This document shows positions 1 through 12,800 of a stretch of 59,918 nucleotides of DNA, piece by piece (positions within the stretch are counted from its first letter, which is position 1; the number at the start of each line of letters is the position of its first letter). This DNA is from Bimuria novae-zelandiae CBS 107.79 (lineage: Eukaryota; Ascomycota; Dothideomycetes; Pleosporales; Didymosphaeriaceae). The notes below the pieces were generated by a model, which did no database searches, had not been told where the DNA came from, and saw nothing but the letters and a program-made list of their open reading frames with translations. Made by a program: the position numbers and the translations under genes. The stretch is from positions 7,363 through 67,280 of the forward strand of contig ML976810.1 of the NCBI GenBank assembly GCA_010015655.1. Direction: 5' to 3'.

Positions 1-577
1 ATTTATAGACGATCCATCAACACCTTCGCGTACTAATTAATTAACCTAATTGTTCCTAACGGAATCCTCGCTCCCATACACGATCCCTATTAATCTAGCT
101 ACTAAAACGCTATAATACTAGTATTCGCCGCCTACTACCTACTAATAACGCCCCCGTCCGTTTTCCTCCTATTAATTGCATATCTCCTGCGGTACCCTGC
201 ACTAAAAATAACCTAAATATAGCTTAAACTAAATCTACTACTTTATCTTCTTAATTATCTCCTTCGCTACCTAGCTCTCTACCTACTAATATTACTAAAT
301 ATTATGTGCGCTCTATTTATTACCCATACTTTTATATATTCTACACTAATTTACTTACTACGCTAATTAATTACGTAACTATTTTATACTAGCGTACGCC
401 TCTTACTAGTTTTATATAAACCTCTACTATAGACCCCGTTGTGTCTACTCTTATTACTAGAACGCACGCTTTACCGCTTCCCTTTTTACCTTCTTTTTCC
501 TTTTCCTCTCCCTCTCTCTCTTTCTTTCCCTCTCCCTCTCTCTCTCTCTCTTTCTTTCCCTCTCCCTCTCCCTCTTC
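1..577 (-). pseudogene. TLH-type RecQ helicase gene, C-terminal fragment
   Basis: Fourth and last piece of the broken helicase gene, reading right to left and running off the window start. Positions 389-577 keep an open frame on the minus strand with a low-complexity Glu/Lys/Arg/Gly tract followed by about 35 ordinary residues; 1-388 shows only short frames with many TAG/TAA stops. The link to the helicase is positional: the charged tract continues the Arg/Glu/Lys-rich tail at 6442-6520 once LINE-A and its 15-bp target duplication are taken out. Large fungal TLH proteins often have a long, poorly conserved C-terminal part after the helicase domain, so the assignment is plausible, but no motif here proves it. 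Confidence 0.55.
477..577. repeat. Pyrimidine-rich (CCCTCT)n-like tract
   Basis: Nearly pure C/T run of imperfect CCCTCT and CTTTC units. On the minus strand it codes for the Glu/Lys/Arg/Gly low-complexity linker of the helicase remnant. LINE-A is inserted in it: 563-577 is repeated, with one mismatch, at 6442-6456. Confidence 0.85.
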
Positions 578-867
578 AGCCATCACCAACTTTTGGAATC
601 TTGAGAAAAGTGGTAAAATTACGAAATTTTTATCCCGTTTATCTTACTTTTACCTAAAATTTTACTCCTAGCCATCCTTAGGCACCGCACGCGTGCGGTA
701 GGTTAATAATAGTAATAAAGACGCCTTAGAGGCCCCTCTTAAGGGCCTTTACAGCGACTCGCCCCCTAGACCCTAAGTCTACGCGATAGACTAATATCTA
801 GCACCCCTTTAAAAAGCGCTAATAGACTAATATCCGTCCTCTTAGACGCCTTTCCTTTAGTGGAGGC

Positions 868-2050
868 GTGCCTTCCCGCCTAAAAGCTACTATAGAGATA
901 GTAGCTAGTGCCCTTAACTCCTACCTTATGGCTACGCGTAAGGCGATAGAGACTAAAAAAAAAGTTATAATAACTATAGCTAAAGCTATTAACTATTATA
1001 TTACTAATTTTAAGCGCCTAGAGGAGCTGGCGGCTACCTCTACCCTTCGTAATTACCTTATATAGATACTAAAAAATTTGGCTACGCTAAGCCTTCGCCC
1101 TAATATAGTTAGGACTGGCTATAACTTAATAACTATCGCCTATACTATAGACAGCGATAGCGATCTTACCGCCTAGCCTTAGAGGACGTAGGCAAGTGTG
1201 GCGTCCGCCTTTTATAAAAATAGTAGATACACGACTATAGCTAGTAGTAGAAAATCCATATCCGTAACTAAGCGGTAAACTATACCTAGATAGGTAATAG
1301 ACCTATAGATCCTACTCACAGTCGCGAACCCGGCTAACTAATTAGGCCAGACCTCTACCTTTACTATACGAACGGCTATCTATGCTACTATAAGACTTAA
1401 TCTTAGCATTATTCCTATAGCTATAAGGACCTATACTAGGTAGGCCATCACTCTTGCCTCTAACGATATATAATAGTAACTTATAGAACAGGAAAAAAAG
1501 AAATTAATAATAAGATCTATTAAAGCTAATAGCGCCAAGTTACCTACGCGATAGATTAACTATACTATACTTAAAGTACCTAGTAGCTATTACTCGCTAC
1601 TAGGAGAAGACGTGCCCTACTCCCTCTAAATAATAGTAAAAGAGGCCTATACGCAGATAAAATAACACCCTATAAACTATTATTCTTTTTAACATGGCCC
1701 TAATTAATTTAGACACACTACCTAAATAGTGTTTTTTAAAAAGCCTATAGTGGCTTTTTGCCTCTTTAGTGCTAGCGACCTATCCCGCGAGATAAGTAAG
1801 AAGTAGGCTATAGAACGCTATAACCCTAGCTATTAGGGCTACTATAACGCGGCACGCTACACACGCGCACCCCGCTACTATAATTATAAAAAAAAATCTA
1901 GTAAGTATAAAGGCCTAATAGAAGACGACTACGCTTATAAGTAATAATGCCCTAACTATCGCGGCCTATATACTATAGACGACCCTACCTACTTAATTAA
2001 ACCTAGGCAAGTAAATAGTCGCATTATCTAATTAACTTACTATAAAATAG
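868..2050 (+). pseudogene. LINE-A ORF1 (Gag-like, CCHC zinc knuckles)
   Basis: Degraded ORF1, the nucleic-acid-binding chaperone of Tad1/I-type LINEs. An alanine/lysine-rich start is visible at 868-1065. Around 1807-2000 a cluster of cysteine-rich knuckles can be seen as Tyr-for-Cys changes: the conceptual frame reads ERYNPSYxGYYNAARYTRAP and then a CPNYRG-type motif, where the family has Cys-x2-Cys-x4-His-x4-Cys knuckles. The Cys-to-Tyr pattern (TGC to TAC) is what RIP of the opposite strand gives. True start and stop cannot be fixed because of many in-frame TAG codons. Confidence 0.7.
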
Positions 2051-2429
2051 CAACAATAAGACGCGCTAAATAGAAGGCCTTTAACTAGCTATATAACTTA
2101 TAGCCTTAACCCGAGCTTACCGCCTAGGGCCAAGATACCTCCCCTAGTAGAGAAAATAATACCGGACTAGAGCAGGAACTAGTAGCCCTAAGCCATTATC
2201 CCTTAAGGGGACCTCGATAATTAACCCCGTACCCCGACACCTCCTCACGATAAGTGGCCCTACGCTTATTAAGTAGGCCTGTACAATCCTCTACGCTAAT
2301 TAGCAATAGCCTAAACCTCGCCGCACTCTCTACTAGAAGCGCGAAACAGGACGATTATATTTAGTTTTCCTTATAGGAGGACTAGACTATAGATAAATCT
2401 TTAAGTTAATAAGAAATAACTACCGTAGA

Positions 2430-5400
2430 CTTACCCCACGTAGGGACCCTAATATTAAAGTATGCTAGATAAATATTAGTAAAAGTGGCCTAGTATATAT
2501 AGCTACCCTTAAGATTACTCTTATAAAGGGCATTAATATTATTTGTATATAAGAGCTGGCTACCTGGCTAGGCACACGCACTTTAAACCACCCTAGCTAT
2601 AAGCTCTACTTACTAGTAGATAGCTAGGATAGCTAGAAGACCTAAGAGGCAGAACGCCCCTAGGTCCTTATTTTTACCCGTAAGGGTAACTAATTAAAAA
2701 TTACACTACGCACTCTACTTTATAACTAGAATATATAGTAAATTAATATTAACGGAATCTTAATACTTAATGCTTACTAGGCGCCACAGACTACGCCCGT
2801 TCTTAACTATATTACCCACCTTACCCTGCCTAACAGGTGCCTTACTGGGGGCGACCTTAACGCTAAATACGACATGTTTAAGCCTAGAGCCATAACTACA
2901 CACGGCGGTGCTAAACTGGCCTAATGGGCTATAAATAGTGGTATAGACTATATTAGCGAGCCTAGAGTTCCCACCCACTATATAGGGCATGTTATAGACC
3001 TCTCCTTCTATAATATCCCCTTCGCTACTATAGCTATACAATTAGACATAAACTACGGCTTAGACTATAACACGCTAGTTACTATAATACCTAAAAGGGG
3101 ATAGGAGCTACTTAACTAGTTCTAATATAGGGTCCCTACTTCGAAGCTCCCGCTATTTATTAACGCTATTACTAATAGGATAAAGGACACTCCTAGCTTA
3201 GACAGGCCACGCACCTATAAGTACGTTAATAGGCGCGTTACTACCTTAGAAGAAGTCCTTACTAATGCCCTAAAGATAATAGGCAGGAAGAAAAGAGGGA
3301 TAGGCTATTTAGCGCCCTATTTAGCGCCCTAGTAGACAAACGCCTATAAATAAGCTTACTAGACACACTTAAACTCGCTAGATAGCCATACTGGCTAAGG
3401 CCCTTTTAAGGAGACGCGCACTTTCCTAGCAATAGTTTATAAGATAAAGAAGGAATACTAGTAACACACTATAAATAATACGAAAAATAACTAGGAACTA
3501 TTCTAAATTATTAACTAGCACAAGCTAGAACCTACTAGAACCCAGGCACTAATAGTCTTTAGAGGCATAGAGGTAACTAAAGATAAAGACAAGACTAAGA
3601 TACTTTAATAAGCACTACTCTATAGATTTATAATAGAGGATAACCTACTAGAACCGCCCTTCCTATAAGAGAACCCCACTATCCCTTAGGACACGTACCT
3701 ATTTATTAAAGAGACGGAGCGCTGCGTAATTAGGATCTCTAGTACCTTATTAGGCGCTAATAGTATAATTATCTAACTACTTATAGCATACTAGAACTAT
3801 ATTAAATAGTACGTCTGCGATATCTACTATAACCTACTTAAACTTAATTACTATCCTATTGCCTGGATAGATAAGGAGATTATATTTATTAAGAAGCTTG
3901 GTAAGAAGGACTACACGGTCCTAGGCTCTATAAGACCCCTTACTATGCTACTCTACCTTAGAAAGAAATTTAAAAGGATTACCGCCCGGCGCATAGCCCA
4001 CTTAACTATACTACACGGCGTACTAAGCCCTTAATATAGGGGGGCTCTACTAAAAAGGTTAGCTATGGACTTAATTACCGCCTTTACCCACGAAGTAGAA
4101 CTGGCCTTTAGCAAAGGCTAGCACGTTACTATAATTACTATAAATATACTTAGGGCCTTTAATGCCCTCCTCGTTAACTAACTACTATATTAAATAAAAG
4201 GATAAGGCTGGCACTAAAAAGTCCTTATACTTACGTATAATATTCTTATAAACTAATATATACTTATTTACTATAATAAACACTAATCTGGCCGCCACCC
4301 AGTGGCTTACGGCACTCTATAGGGCTCCTCCTTTTTACCTATTATCTACATGCTATACCTGGCAGAACTCCTCCTCTAGGACACTACGCTGCAATTCGGA
4401 TATGCTAATAATATTTACCTATATAGAGCCTCTTATAGCCTTAACCTTAATATTAAATAACTCGCTAAAGACGTTCGTAAGATTAATAAATATAGCGTAG
4501 ACAACAAGATCGCTTTCTTACTAAATAAGCTTAAAATAATCTACCTTACACGATAGAAAGGAGACTACGCCCCTCCCTATATGATTAATAAGAACCTTAC
4601 TATACACCCTATTCTCCCTACAAGTGAAAATAGGGCCCTGCGCTAGCTAGGCGTATAGTTTAACTAAAAGCTTACCTTTAAGGCCTACGTCGCGACCTGC
4701 GCCACTAAGATAAGGGTAATTATATATTATATTTATAGCCTAGCTCGGATTAAATACGGCCCCCTACTAGGATCCCTCTATAAGGTAGTAATCTCCTACG
4801 TCCTCCCACGGCTCCTATACGGCGCGGAGGCCTGGTACAGAGGCAGGATAAAGCCCTCTAGAATTATATGCTAATTAAGAAGCGCTAAGGTAAGCACCTA
4901 ACTAGGCTGGCATATTAACGCACTTAATAAAGTCCTTAAGTAGATATATAAAGCCATTATACTGGCCTATTAGACTACACCTACCACCACCGTCTTCCAG
5001 GACGCAGGACTCCCTTTAGTAATAGTAGTACTTAAGACATGCAAGCTTTACTTCGCGGTATACCTACTAATAATTAATAATAAATACTTGCTAACTACTA
5101 GGACCCTCCTGCCTATAGTTAGAAGAGGCTAAGGCGCAGGCCTCCTATAGAGAGCCTGCTTAAAGGTATAGTAACTCGCATAGATCTTTAACCTAGTACC
5201 CTAACCAGAGTTCCGCGCCCCCTACTACTCCCCTAAAAGCCACACTAACCTTATAGGCCGAGTGGCCAAGAAGGACGCCGCTTATTACTTTAAGAAGTAG
5301 TAGGCTCTCCTTCTACTAATCGCTATTATTATCTTCTTAGATAGCTTTAAATAATAGATTAACGGCGTTAAGCACGTTATATACGGCTACGCTATATATA

Positions 5401-6200
5401 AAGGGCAGGCCCTTACCTTATAGGGTAATAGCTCCCTTAACCCTAGGTTTTATATTTTTAATACCAAAGCTATTAGCGCGTGGCGAGGACTTGCCTATAC
5501 ACTTAATACGCCCGCCTACTAGCTAAGACGTATATATATATGTATTAATAGCACTTTTATTATATAGTGTATAATAGGCAACCTATCCTCCTCCTTATAA
5601 TAGGCGTTCGTTAGGTGCCAGGAGATAATAGAGAATCTAGATATTACTATTTAGTGGGCCCCAGGTCACTGCGAAATAGAAGGGAATAAATTAGCGAATT
5701 AGCTAGCCAACGACGTAGCAAAGTCCCCTTAACCTCTATATAGTATAGTAGCTAAGCCTATAGTCTTAGGCCTTAAGTTAGACGTCCGCGCCCACACTAG
5801 GAGCGCTAAGATAAACTAGTAGCACGCCCACTTACCTAAGTTATTAAAATAGTATATATAGTAGGACCTTACTTACCGTCTTATAAAATAGTCAAAGGAG
5901 CTTACCCTCTAATAACCGGCGCTTACTAAGCTGCTATCCATACGCACCCGCCATAGACACTACACTTAGTACTATAAAAAGTTTAGGCACGAAGACGCCG
6001 TTACTAAATACCCTTACGGGGTAGATCTAGCGCCTAACCACATTATACACTGCCCACGATTAGTTTAAAAGTTCCGCTATTGGCCGAAACGGCCAGCGTG
6101 CCCCCTAAGCACTACCAGGAAGGGCGTGGAATACCTAAAGGCACTTAAGCTAAAAGATTTCCAACTTCTACTAGAGCTTATTAACCCTATAGAATAAGTC
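2430..6200 (+). pseudogene. LINE-A ORF2 (APE endonuclease, RT, RNase H)
   Basis: Degraded pol ORF. The endonuclease lies at about 2450-3110, with ELATWLGTRT near 2550 and LNAKYDMF near 2863 (the Asp-Leu-Asn-Ala catalytic region of APE-type LINE endonucleases). The reverse transcriptase covers about 3600-4700; its active site at 4391-4418 reads FGYANNIYLY, so both catalytic aspartates of YADD are now Asn. RNase H ends with WAPGHCEIEGNK near 5660. The C-terminal Cys/His motif is at about 6010-6060. Loss of the YADD aspartates shows the enzyme is dead. The minus-strand open frame at 2760-3041 is a shadow of the endonuclease. Confidence 0.85.
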
Positions 6201-6441
6201 TATATATATAATAGATACACCCTAACACCTCAGCCTATAGGCAAGAAGATAAGGATTTAGCCCCCGCATAAAGAGAGGCGGACTCTTATAAGCTACTATA
6301 AGAGATAGTAATAGCTACATAGTAAGAAACGCCTTTACCACTTTAGCTAGCCCTAAATAGTTGCTCGTCGCGTCTCCATGCCCTATGGGAGGCTAGAACA
6401 TTATATTCCTAGACGTTAATTAATACTACTACTACTACTAC

Positions 6442-9192
6442 TCCCTTTCCCTCTTCCTCTCCCTCTCTCTCTTTACTTTAACCACGTATATCTTTTTTTT
6501 ATTACTACTATCCTTGCTACTATCCCCCTCGCTCTCTTTTTCTTTCGTCTCTTTACCTTCTTTATAAACATTACATTTCTCTTCCCCCTCTTTATACCCT
6601 ACCCGCTCTACTTCTCTATAATTTAAATATCTACCTAACACTACTCGCCTACACGTTACTACCTTACCTTCTCTTACTAACACTTACACTAACGCATGCT
6701 CCTTCTCCTCTTACTTATTTTTAACTACTCGCTAGGCCCCTTTTTATATAATTATAACCGCCTTGCTCCGTGCCCTATCTCGTCCTGCCTGGCTACTCTC
6801 CTACGCGTAATCCAACATGGAAAACGGCTAATTAATATAGATAATACACTAGATATTAAGAATATTAACGCCCATACCTAATACGCTTATAGTAATTATT
6901 ACCTACCTTTTATTAAATGTAAAATTCTCTAACATGCTTACTAAACTAATAGCATCGTGATAATACGCATGGCACCCTAACTACTATAGTAATACCTTAA
7001 CCTTACGCACTAAATTACTATATATTACTACCTTACCCTACCTATACTTACGTAACTTTTACTATACTACGCCTAATACTATCCCCTCTGCCTTTTACTT
7101 CTTTGCTACCCTTCCTACCTTAATTATCTAATATGCCACGTTCGTCCGCGCCGTCTCTACTTAGAACACCTTAACCTAGTTAGGATTAAAATATATTTAC
7201 TAGAATAACTCGTCCTCCTCGCTAAGTAGTAATATTACTATTAATAACACTATCTATATCTTAGTAGCCACTAACTTACCTAACTACTATATTTACTTGC
7301 GGAACGTATACCGCCGGTTTAATACTACGTGGCACTTATTAATTATAATCTAGTCTAACTATTATGTTACTCTTAAATAGTTTATAAAGGTAGTAAACCC
7401 CTGCGTAATCACTAACTCGGGGGTTACTAATACTACCATGACTATATTGGGCGGACGCCGGCTTTCCTACGCTATATATAATATTCCTAGCTTCTTACAC
7501 TATTATATTATATTACCTCGTAATATAATTAATAGGATAATAATAATAGTCGTGCCGCCCTACTTAGCCCACGCTAATAATATAAATAACATGCTCTTAC
7601 TCGCTCTTATTAGTATTACCGCTACTATAGGGCTCTTTCTGCCTATAATGGCATCCATCGCCTCTCGCTACACGCTTTAAAACGTTACCGTCTTGCCTAC
7701 TATTCTTTATAACTACTCGATCGTGTCTATCTTCCTTAACCTTTCTTACTAATTAATCCTAGCCTTATTCGTCTTACTCTTAAATAGCGCCCTCTTTTGC
7801 TTCCTGCACCTATCCTCTTCGCTACTATTAGGTAGAAACCCTAAAAACTAATACTAGTCTATACTTAATATCTAAAACTACTACTACCTATCTACTATAG
7901 CCCTAGCCTACTCTATAATACCTTATACGTATACTATACCTGCCACGTGCGCCGTGTGCCTAGCCTATAAATTTACTACTAACCTTACTATATTCTCTTT
8001 ATTCTATGCCTTGCTTTTCTCTTCTTTTTTAGCTAAAATACCGTGGCCCCGCACAAAAACCATTAACTAATACTAATAGTAATCTTACGGTACGTGGTAA
8101 TTATTAATAGCCAGCCTAATCTAACGCTAGTCTCGCATTTTAATACCTTTTATAACTAGTCCGTCGTCCACTTGCGCCTGTTAGGGTTGGCTAATTATAT
8201 ATATAATAAAATCGCCTTCTTCTCCTACACTATTGCCTCTATCTACTGCTAGAATAGCAACACTAGCCATATATAATACACTACTAACTTGCCCACCTCG
8301 CGCGGTAAATACTAGTAAATAATCTTAACATTACTACTAATAGCATACCTTTTATAGTATCTTATTACAAACACTACCTTGCCATCCTTAATAAATATAT
8401 TATAGTAGGCCCCTTTAACTATGTTACTATGCTAGATGCTTATAATCTCGGGTCCCCTGGCTGGCTGTCCGCCTATAATATACATTAACGCGATTAACTT
8501 TTCCCTAAATATAACTACTTAGTCTATGTACTACCTAACCTCTTACTAGTTAACGCCCGAATAAGTGCCTAGCTTTATAAACTAGTCCCTAATCTGGGCG
8601 TCCTAACTAATCCGCTTATATAACTATCGCTCTTTATCCACGGGCATGCGAGTGCGCTAGTCTTTTAAAAAATTCTACCCTAGTTACTTATTAGTTAGAT
8701 TATTGCGTAAACTCTCCTACGGGATATTAGGGACAGGCTTAGTAAATAGGCTATTACTAAATAATAAATCTTCTATTAATAACTATTAACTCTCCTCCCT
8801 TAACCCGTGCACTATACTATAGAACTAGGCTATAGTAAACTATAGCTCCTTATATAATAACTTATCCTGCCCTACCCACTCCACGTGGCCGCGTGACGTT
8901 GTATTATAATAAATCTTTAACCCGTACGTCCGTAAATCTAATATCTACTATATAGGGCTATGGCTATCGCGTACTATAAACTTATCTATTATCTACTAGA
9001 CGTGCTATAAATACCCTTTTAGCCGGCCCCGTTGCTAGGTGCTATTCCTATTACTCTTATACGTGCTATCGCTGTTTATGTTATCTCCTATAAATAAATT
9101 TAATAATTTTAACGCCTGCTACACTACTATAAACTAGGTAACCTTAATAATAGCTAATAAAATAGGCGGGTACTACTTGGCGCCCTTCTACC
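6442..9192 (-). pseudogene. TLH-type RecQ helicase gene, helicase-domain fragment
   Basis: Third piece of the gene, reading from 9192 down to 6442. At 8443-8473 the frame gives GGQPARGPE, and near 7930-7960 AHTAHVAG, both typical of the middle region of large fungal RecQ/TLH proteins. The SF2 helicase core follows. Walker A near 7578-7617 reads ILIRASKS where the family has PTGAGKS. The DECH box at 7311-7345 reads INKCHVVLNR, so D and E are lost. Helicase-C motif V appears as LGMGVNI near 6870 and motif VI as QAGRDRARS near 6770-6800. A RecQ-like cysteine region (VTCRRVV, EEGEEKCNV) follows at 6580-6670. Stops replace Gln and Trp codons. hAT-1 interrupts it on the right and LINE-A on the left. 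Such genes in other fungi lie close to telomeres. Confidence 0.87.
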
Positions 9193-9217
9193 CAGAGTTA
9201 CTAATAATTAATTAATC
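9193..9217 (+). repeat. hAT-1 left terminal inverted repeat
   Basis: Starts CAGAGTTACTAATAATTAAT and pairs with 21068-21092 over 23 of 25 positions; the two differences are C/T at the ends. Copia-1 is inserted right after its last base. Confidence 0.9.
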
Positions 9218-9441
9218 TATTAAGAATATGTGGGTTTATTCTAGGTTAGTAAAAGGAAGGGCCGTAGTGCCTACTATATAAGGGAGGCACGGCTAACTAT
9301 AGCGTCCTTATTACTATTTACAAGAAAGAGGAATAATATAATAGGAGAATTAATATAATACGTTGTAGCCACCCCGCCTTGTCCCTCCTTCTACTTAGTT
9401 ATCTATAGTAGTCATGCTACTAGAAGGACCTTAATTTAATA
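9218..9441 (+). repeat. Copia-1 5' LTR
   Basis: 224 bp, starting TATTAAGAATATG (3' copy TGTTGAGAATATA) and ending TTTAATA. The canonical TG...CA ends appear to have been changed by C-to-T and G-to-A mutation. Confidence 0.92.
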
Positions 9442-9453
9442 GGTTATAAGCCT
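9442..9453 (+). other. Copia-1 primer-binding site (half initiator-tRNA type)
   Basis: GGTTATAAGCCT follows the 5' LTR directly. It matches the complement of the initiator tRNA-Met anticodon arm, GGTTATGAGCCC, at 10 of 12 bases; both mismatches are RIP-type transitions. Copia elements are known to prime from a 5' half of this tRNA rather than from its 3' end. Confidence 0.7.
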
Positions 9454-9871
9454 AGTTACTAAAACTAACGTTATTATTTTAATCCTACTAGAGTCGCGCA
9501 GGACTTAGATTTAAGAAGAAATTAAATTACTACTAAGGTCGCGAAGGACCTAGCTACAATTCGCGAAAGAAATTAAACACCTACTAGAGTTACGAGGACT
9601 TAAATTTAAGCAGGAATTAAACATAATTACTAGAAGCCGTGTGCAACGCGGTTAATACGTAATATATCTACTTATCTTCTTTACGCCTAAGAACCGATAA
9701 CGACTACCCTACCTATAGCATATTATTCGTAAATATTGCCCGCATTGCCTATATCGCTAGCATTATTAGCACCGCTAGCACCGCCTGCCTGCCTCGCCTA
9801 TCTTACCGTCCGCATCGCCTCTACCGCCTATAACTGGCACGTGTGAGCCTCGTCACACCCGAACACACACG

Positions 9872-12800
9872 ATGGCTAAAGAGAGGGAAGAATAAAAGAT
9901 TCCTAAGCTTATAGCTAAGAATTATAATGCTTGTTTCCGCCGGAATAAAATTAAGCTAAGAGGAAAGAGAGTTTTCTACGTGTGCGAAAAGAGCCTAGAG
10001 GAATACTATAAAATTACTATAGCTAGAAATCTATTAGATGCTATAAAAGAACTAGATATCGCAGATAAGACTACTAAGGCCCGCATTAATATTAACAAGA
10101 GAGACAAGTACCTAGAGGATAAAGCTATTATAATTAACCTCTTATTTAGATCCCTTAGCAATAATAACTAGGCCCTTATTAATAAGTATAATACTATCTT
10201 CTAGTTCTGGTCTTACTTGCGCAAGAAGTACACCCAAACTAACGCTATAGTTACTAACATGTATATAACTAGGATCTAGATATTTATATTTAATTCTAAG
10301 AGCATAATTATTAGATTATAGGAAAAGCTAAAGGATTACTAACGCAAGCTCGTATTAGTAGACGCTAACACTAATAGAGCCTATAAAAACTTGGCACTAC
10401 TACTTATCCTTATAAGATTACTCCTAATAAGGTTTAGGACTATAATCGACACCTTAAACGCCCAGCTTAACCTTACTATTAAATAAAAGCTTAAGTTCCT
10501 GGAAGAGAAGGAGGTCTAAGACTAGTAAGACACTAACGAGTAAGCTCTTCTAGTATTTAGGAAAGCCTATAAGTATATTCCGCCGCACAAACGAGGTAGT
10601 AGGGACCTATTACCGAACTCCGAACTAAGTCCTACGCCTATTATCGAGTGCTACCTCTGCGACAAACCTTACTATATTCGAGACTATTTAAAACTAGTGA
10701 AGGCTTGAAAGCTCCTAAGAGAATACGAAGCCAAGAGGGAAAAGAAGAAAAAGAAGAAGTCCTTTATAAAGCTGCCTAAGCTACTTATTAAGCCCGGGAA
10801 ACTTAATAATAAGACTAGCAAAGTATATAGAGCTAAAGAAGTTAGGTTAGAGTTAGAGCTAGAGATATTAACTAATACCTTAGACTTAAAAGACGAGGAA
10901 ATTAAGACATGTTATCTCTTTAAAGACATCCTTAGTAAGGCCTCTCTATCTACCTGGGCTGGCGACACTGGCGCCTCCTTACACATGTCTAACTAACCCT
11001 CGCTATTTAGACGAATAATTAAGATCAAGCGGAGACTCGTTCGGGTTAGAGGGGGAGAATTACACGTAGACTAAAAAGGAGAAGCCTAAATAGTTTATAA
11101 GGATAGATCTTTAATATGGCTTTTAAATATACTGCTAGTACCCAACCTTAGGGTCAATTTGCTATTAGGGAGACGAATTTGTGTAGTAGGCCTAAAGGGT
11201 TATTTTAATTTCCACACACTATCCTTCAAATTGGGGAAGAAGACGATTATTAAAGTAACTATAAATAATAGCCTCTACGTAGTGTTACATATTATAGATA
11301 GATATAAAGAGATAGTATTTCCAGGCACAGAACGCTATGCACTAGCCCTAGATATAGAAGTCCTTTATATACTAGCTAATTCTAAACTCGAGGCTAGTAA
11401 AAAGAAGAGATACTTGCTATACCATAGACGCTTTATATACCTGGGACCCGTAAAGATTGCTAAACTCCACGAAGTCATAACTCTCTAGAAGAAGATTTAA
11501 GTCCTAGTAAAGAAAGAAATCTGCGAAGTCTACGCTTTAATAAAGATAAGGAATAGTATCCCTAATTAGCTGCGAGATTATAAAGCTAAAAAGCTAGCCC
11601 TAGTATAGTTTAACGTTGTAGGACCCTTTTTAATATCCCTATAAGGCAACCGATAGTTTCTCCTTATTATTAATAGCTACACGCGGAAGAACTGGGTTAT
11701 CCTAATAAAGCAAAAGGGAGACGTATAAAAGGAACTTAGAGTCTAGAAGACCTTTATTAAACATTAGACTAATAAGAAAGTTAAAGCTGCCGGGACTAAT
11801 AACGCTCTAAAACTCTTGCAACAAGTTAAGGAATAGAGAATTATATAGGGAGTTAAACTATAGCCTACCATAATTGTATTATTACATTAGAATGGACTAG
11901 CTGAGCGGAATATCTAAACTATAGAAGCTAACATGAGAGTAATACTTAAGGACGCTAGTTTACTAATCGAATTCTAGGACGAAGCTGTGGAAGCTAACAC
12001 GTATATATAAAACTACACTAATATAGGACCTATAATTAATAGTAAGCGAGTTAGCCCTAAAGAGGCTTTTATAGGAAAGACGCTATCTATTAATTATATT
12101 CGTGTATAGGGGAGTAAGTGCTACTCCTATATCTACCCTAAGATAATTCTAGTAAATTAACGACACGATAAGCTTGTAGACCGCGGTAGAGTTAGAGTAT
12201 TTATAGGATATTCTAAGATAATAAATAAGTAGTTTAAGTTCTACTTGCCAGAACTAGGATATACCTTAAGATTAAGTCGTATATTAGTAGACAAACACAC
12301 ACCCGGAGGGAGAGTCGAACTACGGTTACGGAACATTCTAGCTAGATTATAGGGAACGCTAAATACTATGCCAGACTAAAAACTAAGAGGAAAACTAAGG
12401 AAAGATCCTACTCTTACTAAAATAACTACTACTTAACTAGATGCTACTTAACCAGCTCGCGCTCAACCGACTCCTGCAGAGCCAACTCCTATAGAACCAA
12501 CTCTTGTAGAACCGACTCTTACAGAACCAACTCCTATAGAACTAACTTTTATAGATCCTATAGAATAAGCTGCTATGGAATAGATAGAACTATTAACTAT
12601 AAACAAGATGGAACTACCTCCTGTAGAATAAGTGGAACCAACTCCCGAGCTAATTAAGCGTGGAAGAGGAAGACTAAGGAAGCTAACTATTACTCCTTCT
12701 ACTACTATCTTATAAAATAAGCAAGTACTAGATCTAATAACTAAAGAACCTAAGGAACCAGCTTAATCCTTGCCAAAAGCTCTAAGATACTTTATAAGAT

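Larger units (their letters stand above)
578..6441 (+). mobile_element. LINE-A, full-length RIP-degraded Tad1-like non-LTR retrotransposon
   Basis: A 5.9-kb non-LTR element with the order ORF1 with zinc knuckles, APE endonuclease, reverse transcriptase, RNase H and a C-terminal zinc motif. It ends in a (TAC)n tail at about 6423-6441 rather than poly(A). A 15-bp duplication (563-577 and 6442-6456, one mismatch) flanks it inside the helicase gene. LINE-B (38293 on) matches it nearly base for base over the shared length, with mostly C/T and G/A differences. Reading frames are full of TAG stops, and catalytic and zinc residues are changed, so it cannot be autonomous. The Tad1-like label rests on domain order and the fungal setting. 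Confidence 0.9.

Noticed and set aside
439..671. Two overlapping plus-strand open frames rich in Leu/Ser/Phe/Pro
   Set aside because: They are translations of the pyrimidine tract and run across the LINE-A border; the minus-strand Glu/Lys frame fits the helicase remnant better.
2760..3041. Minus-strand 93-residue open frame, with a similar one at 40498-40704
   Set aside because: Both are antisense shadows of the APE endonuclease of LINE-A and LINE-B; their likeness to each other only reflects the repeat.
7438..7680. Plus-strand 80-residue hydrophobic open frame that looks like a membrane protein
   Set aside because: It is antisense to the Walker A region of the RecQ remnant, and the opposite strand gives ordered helicase motifs.
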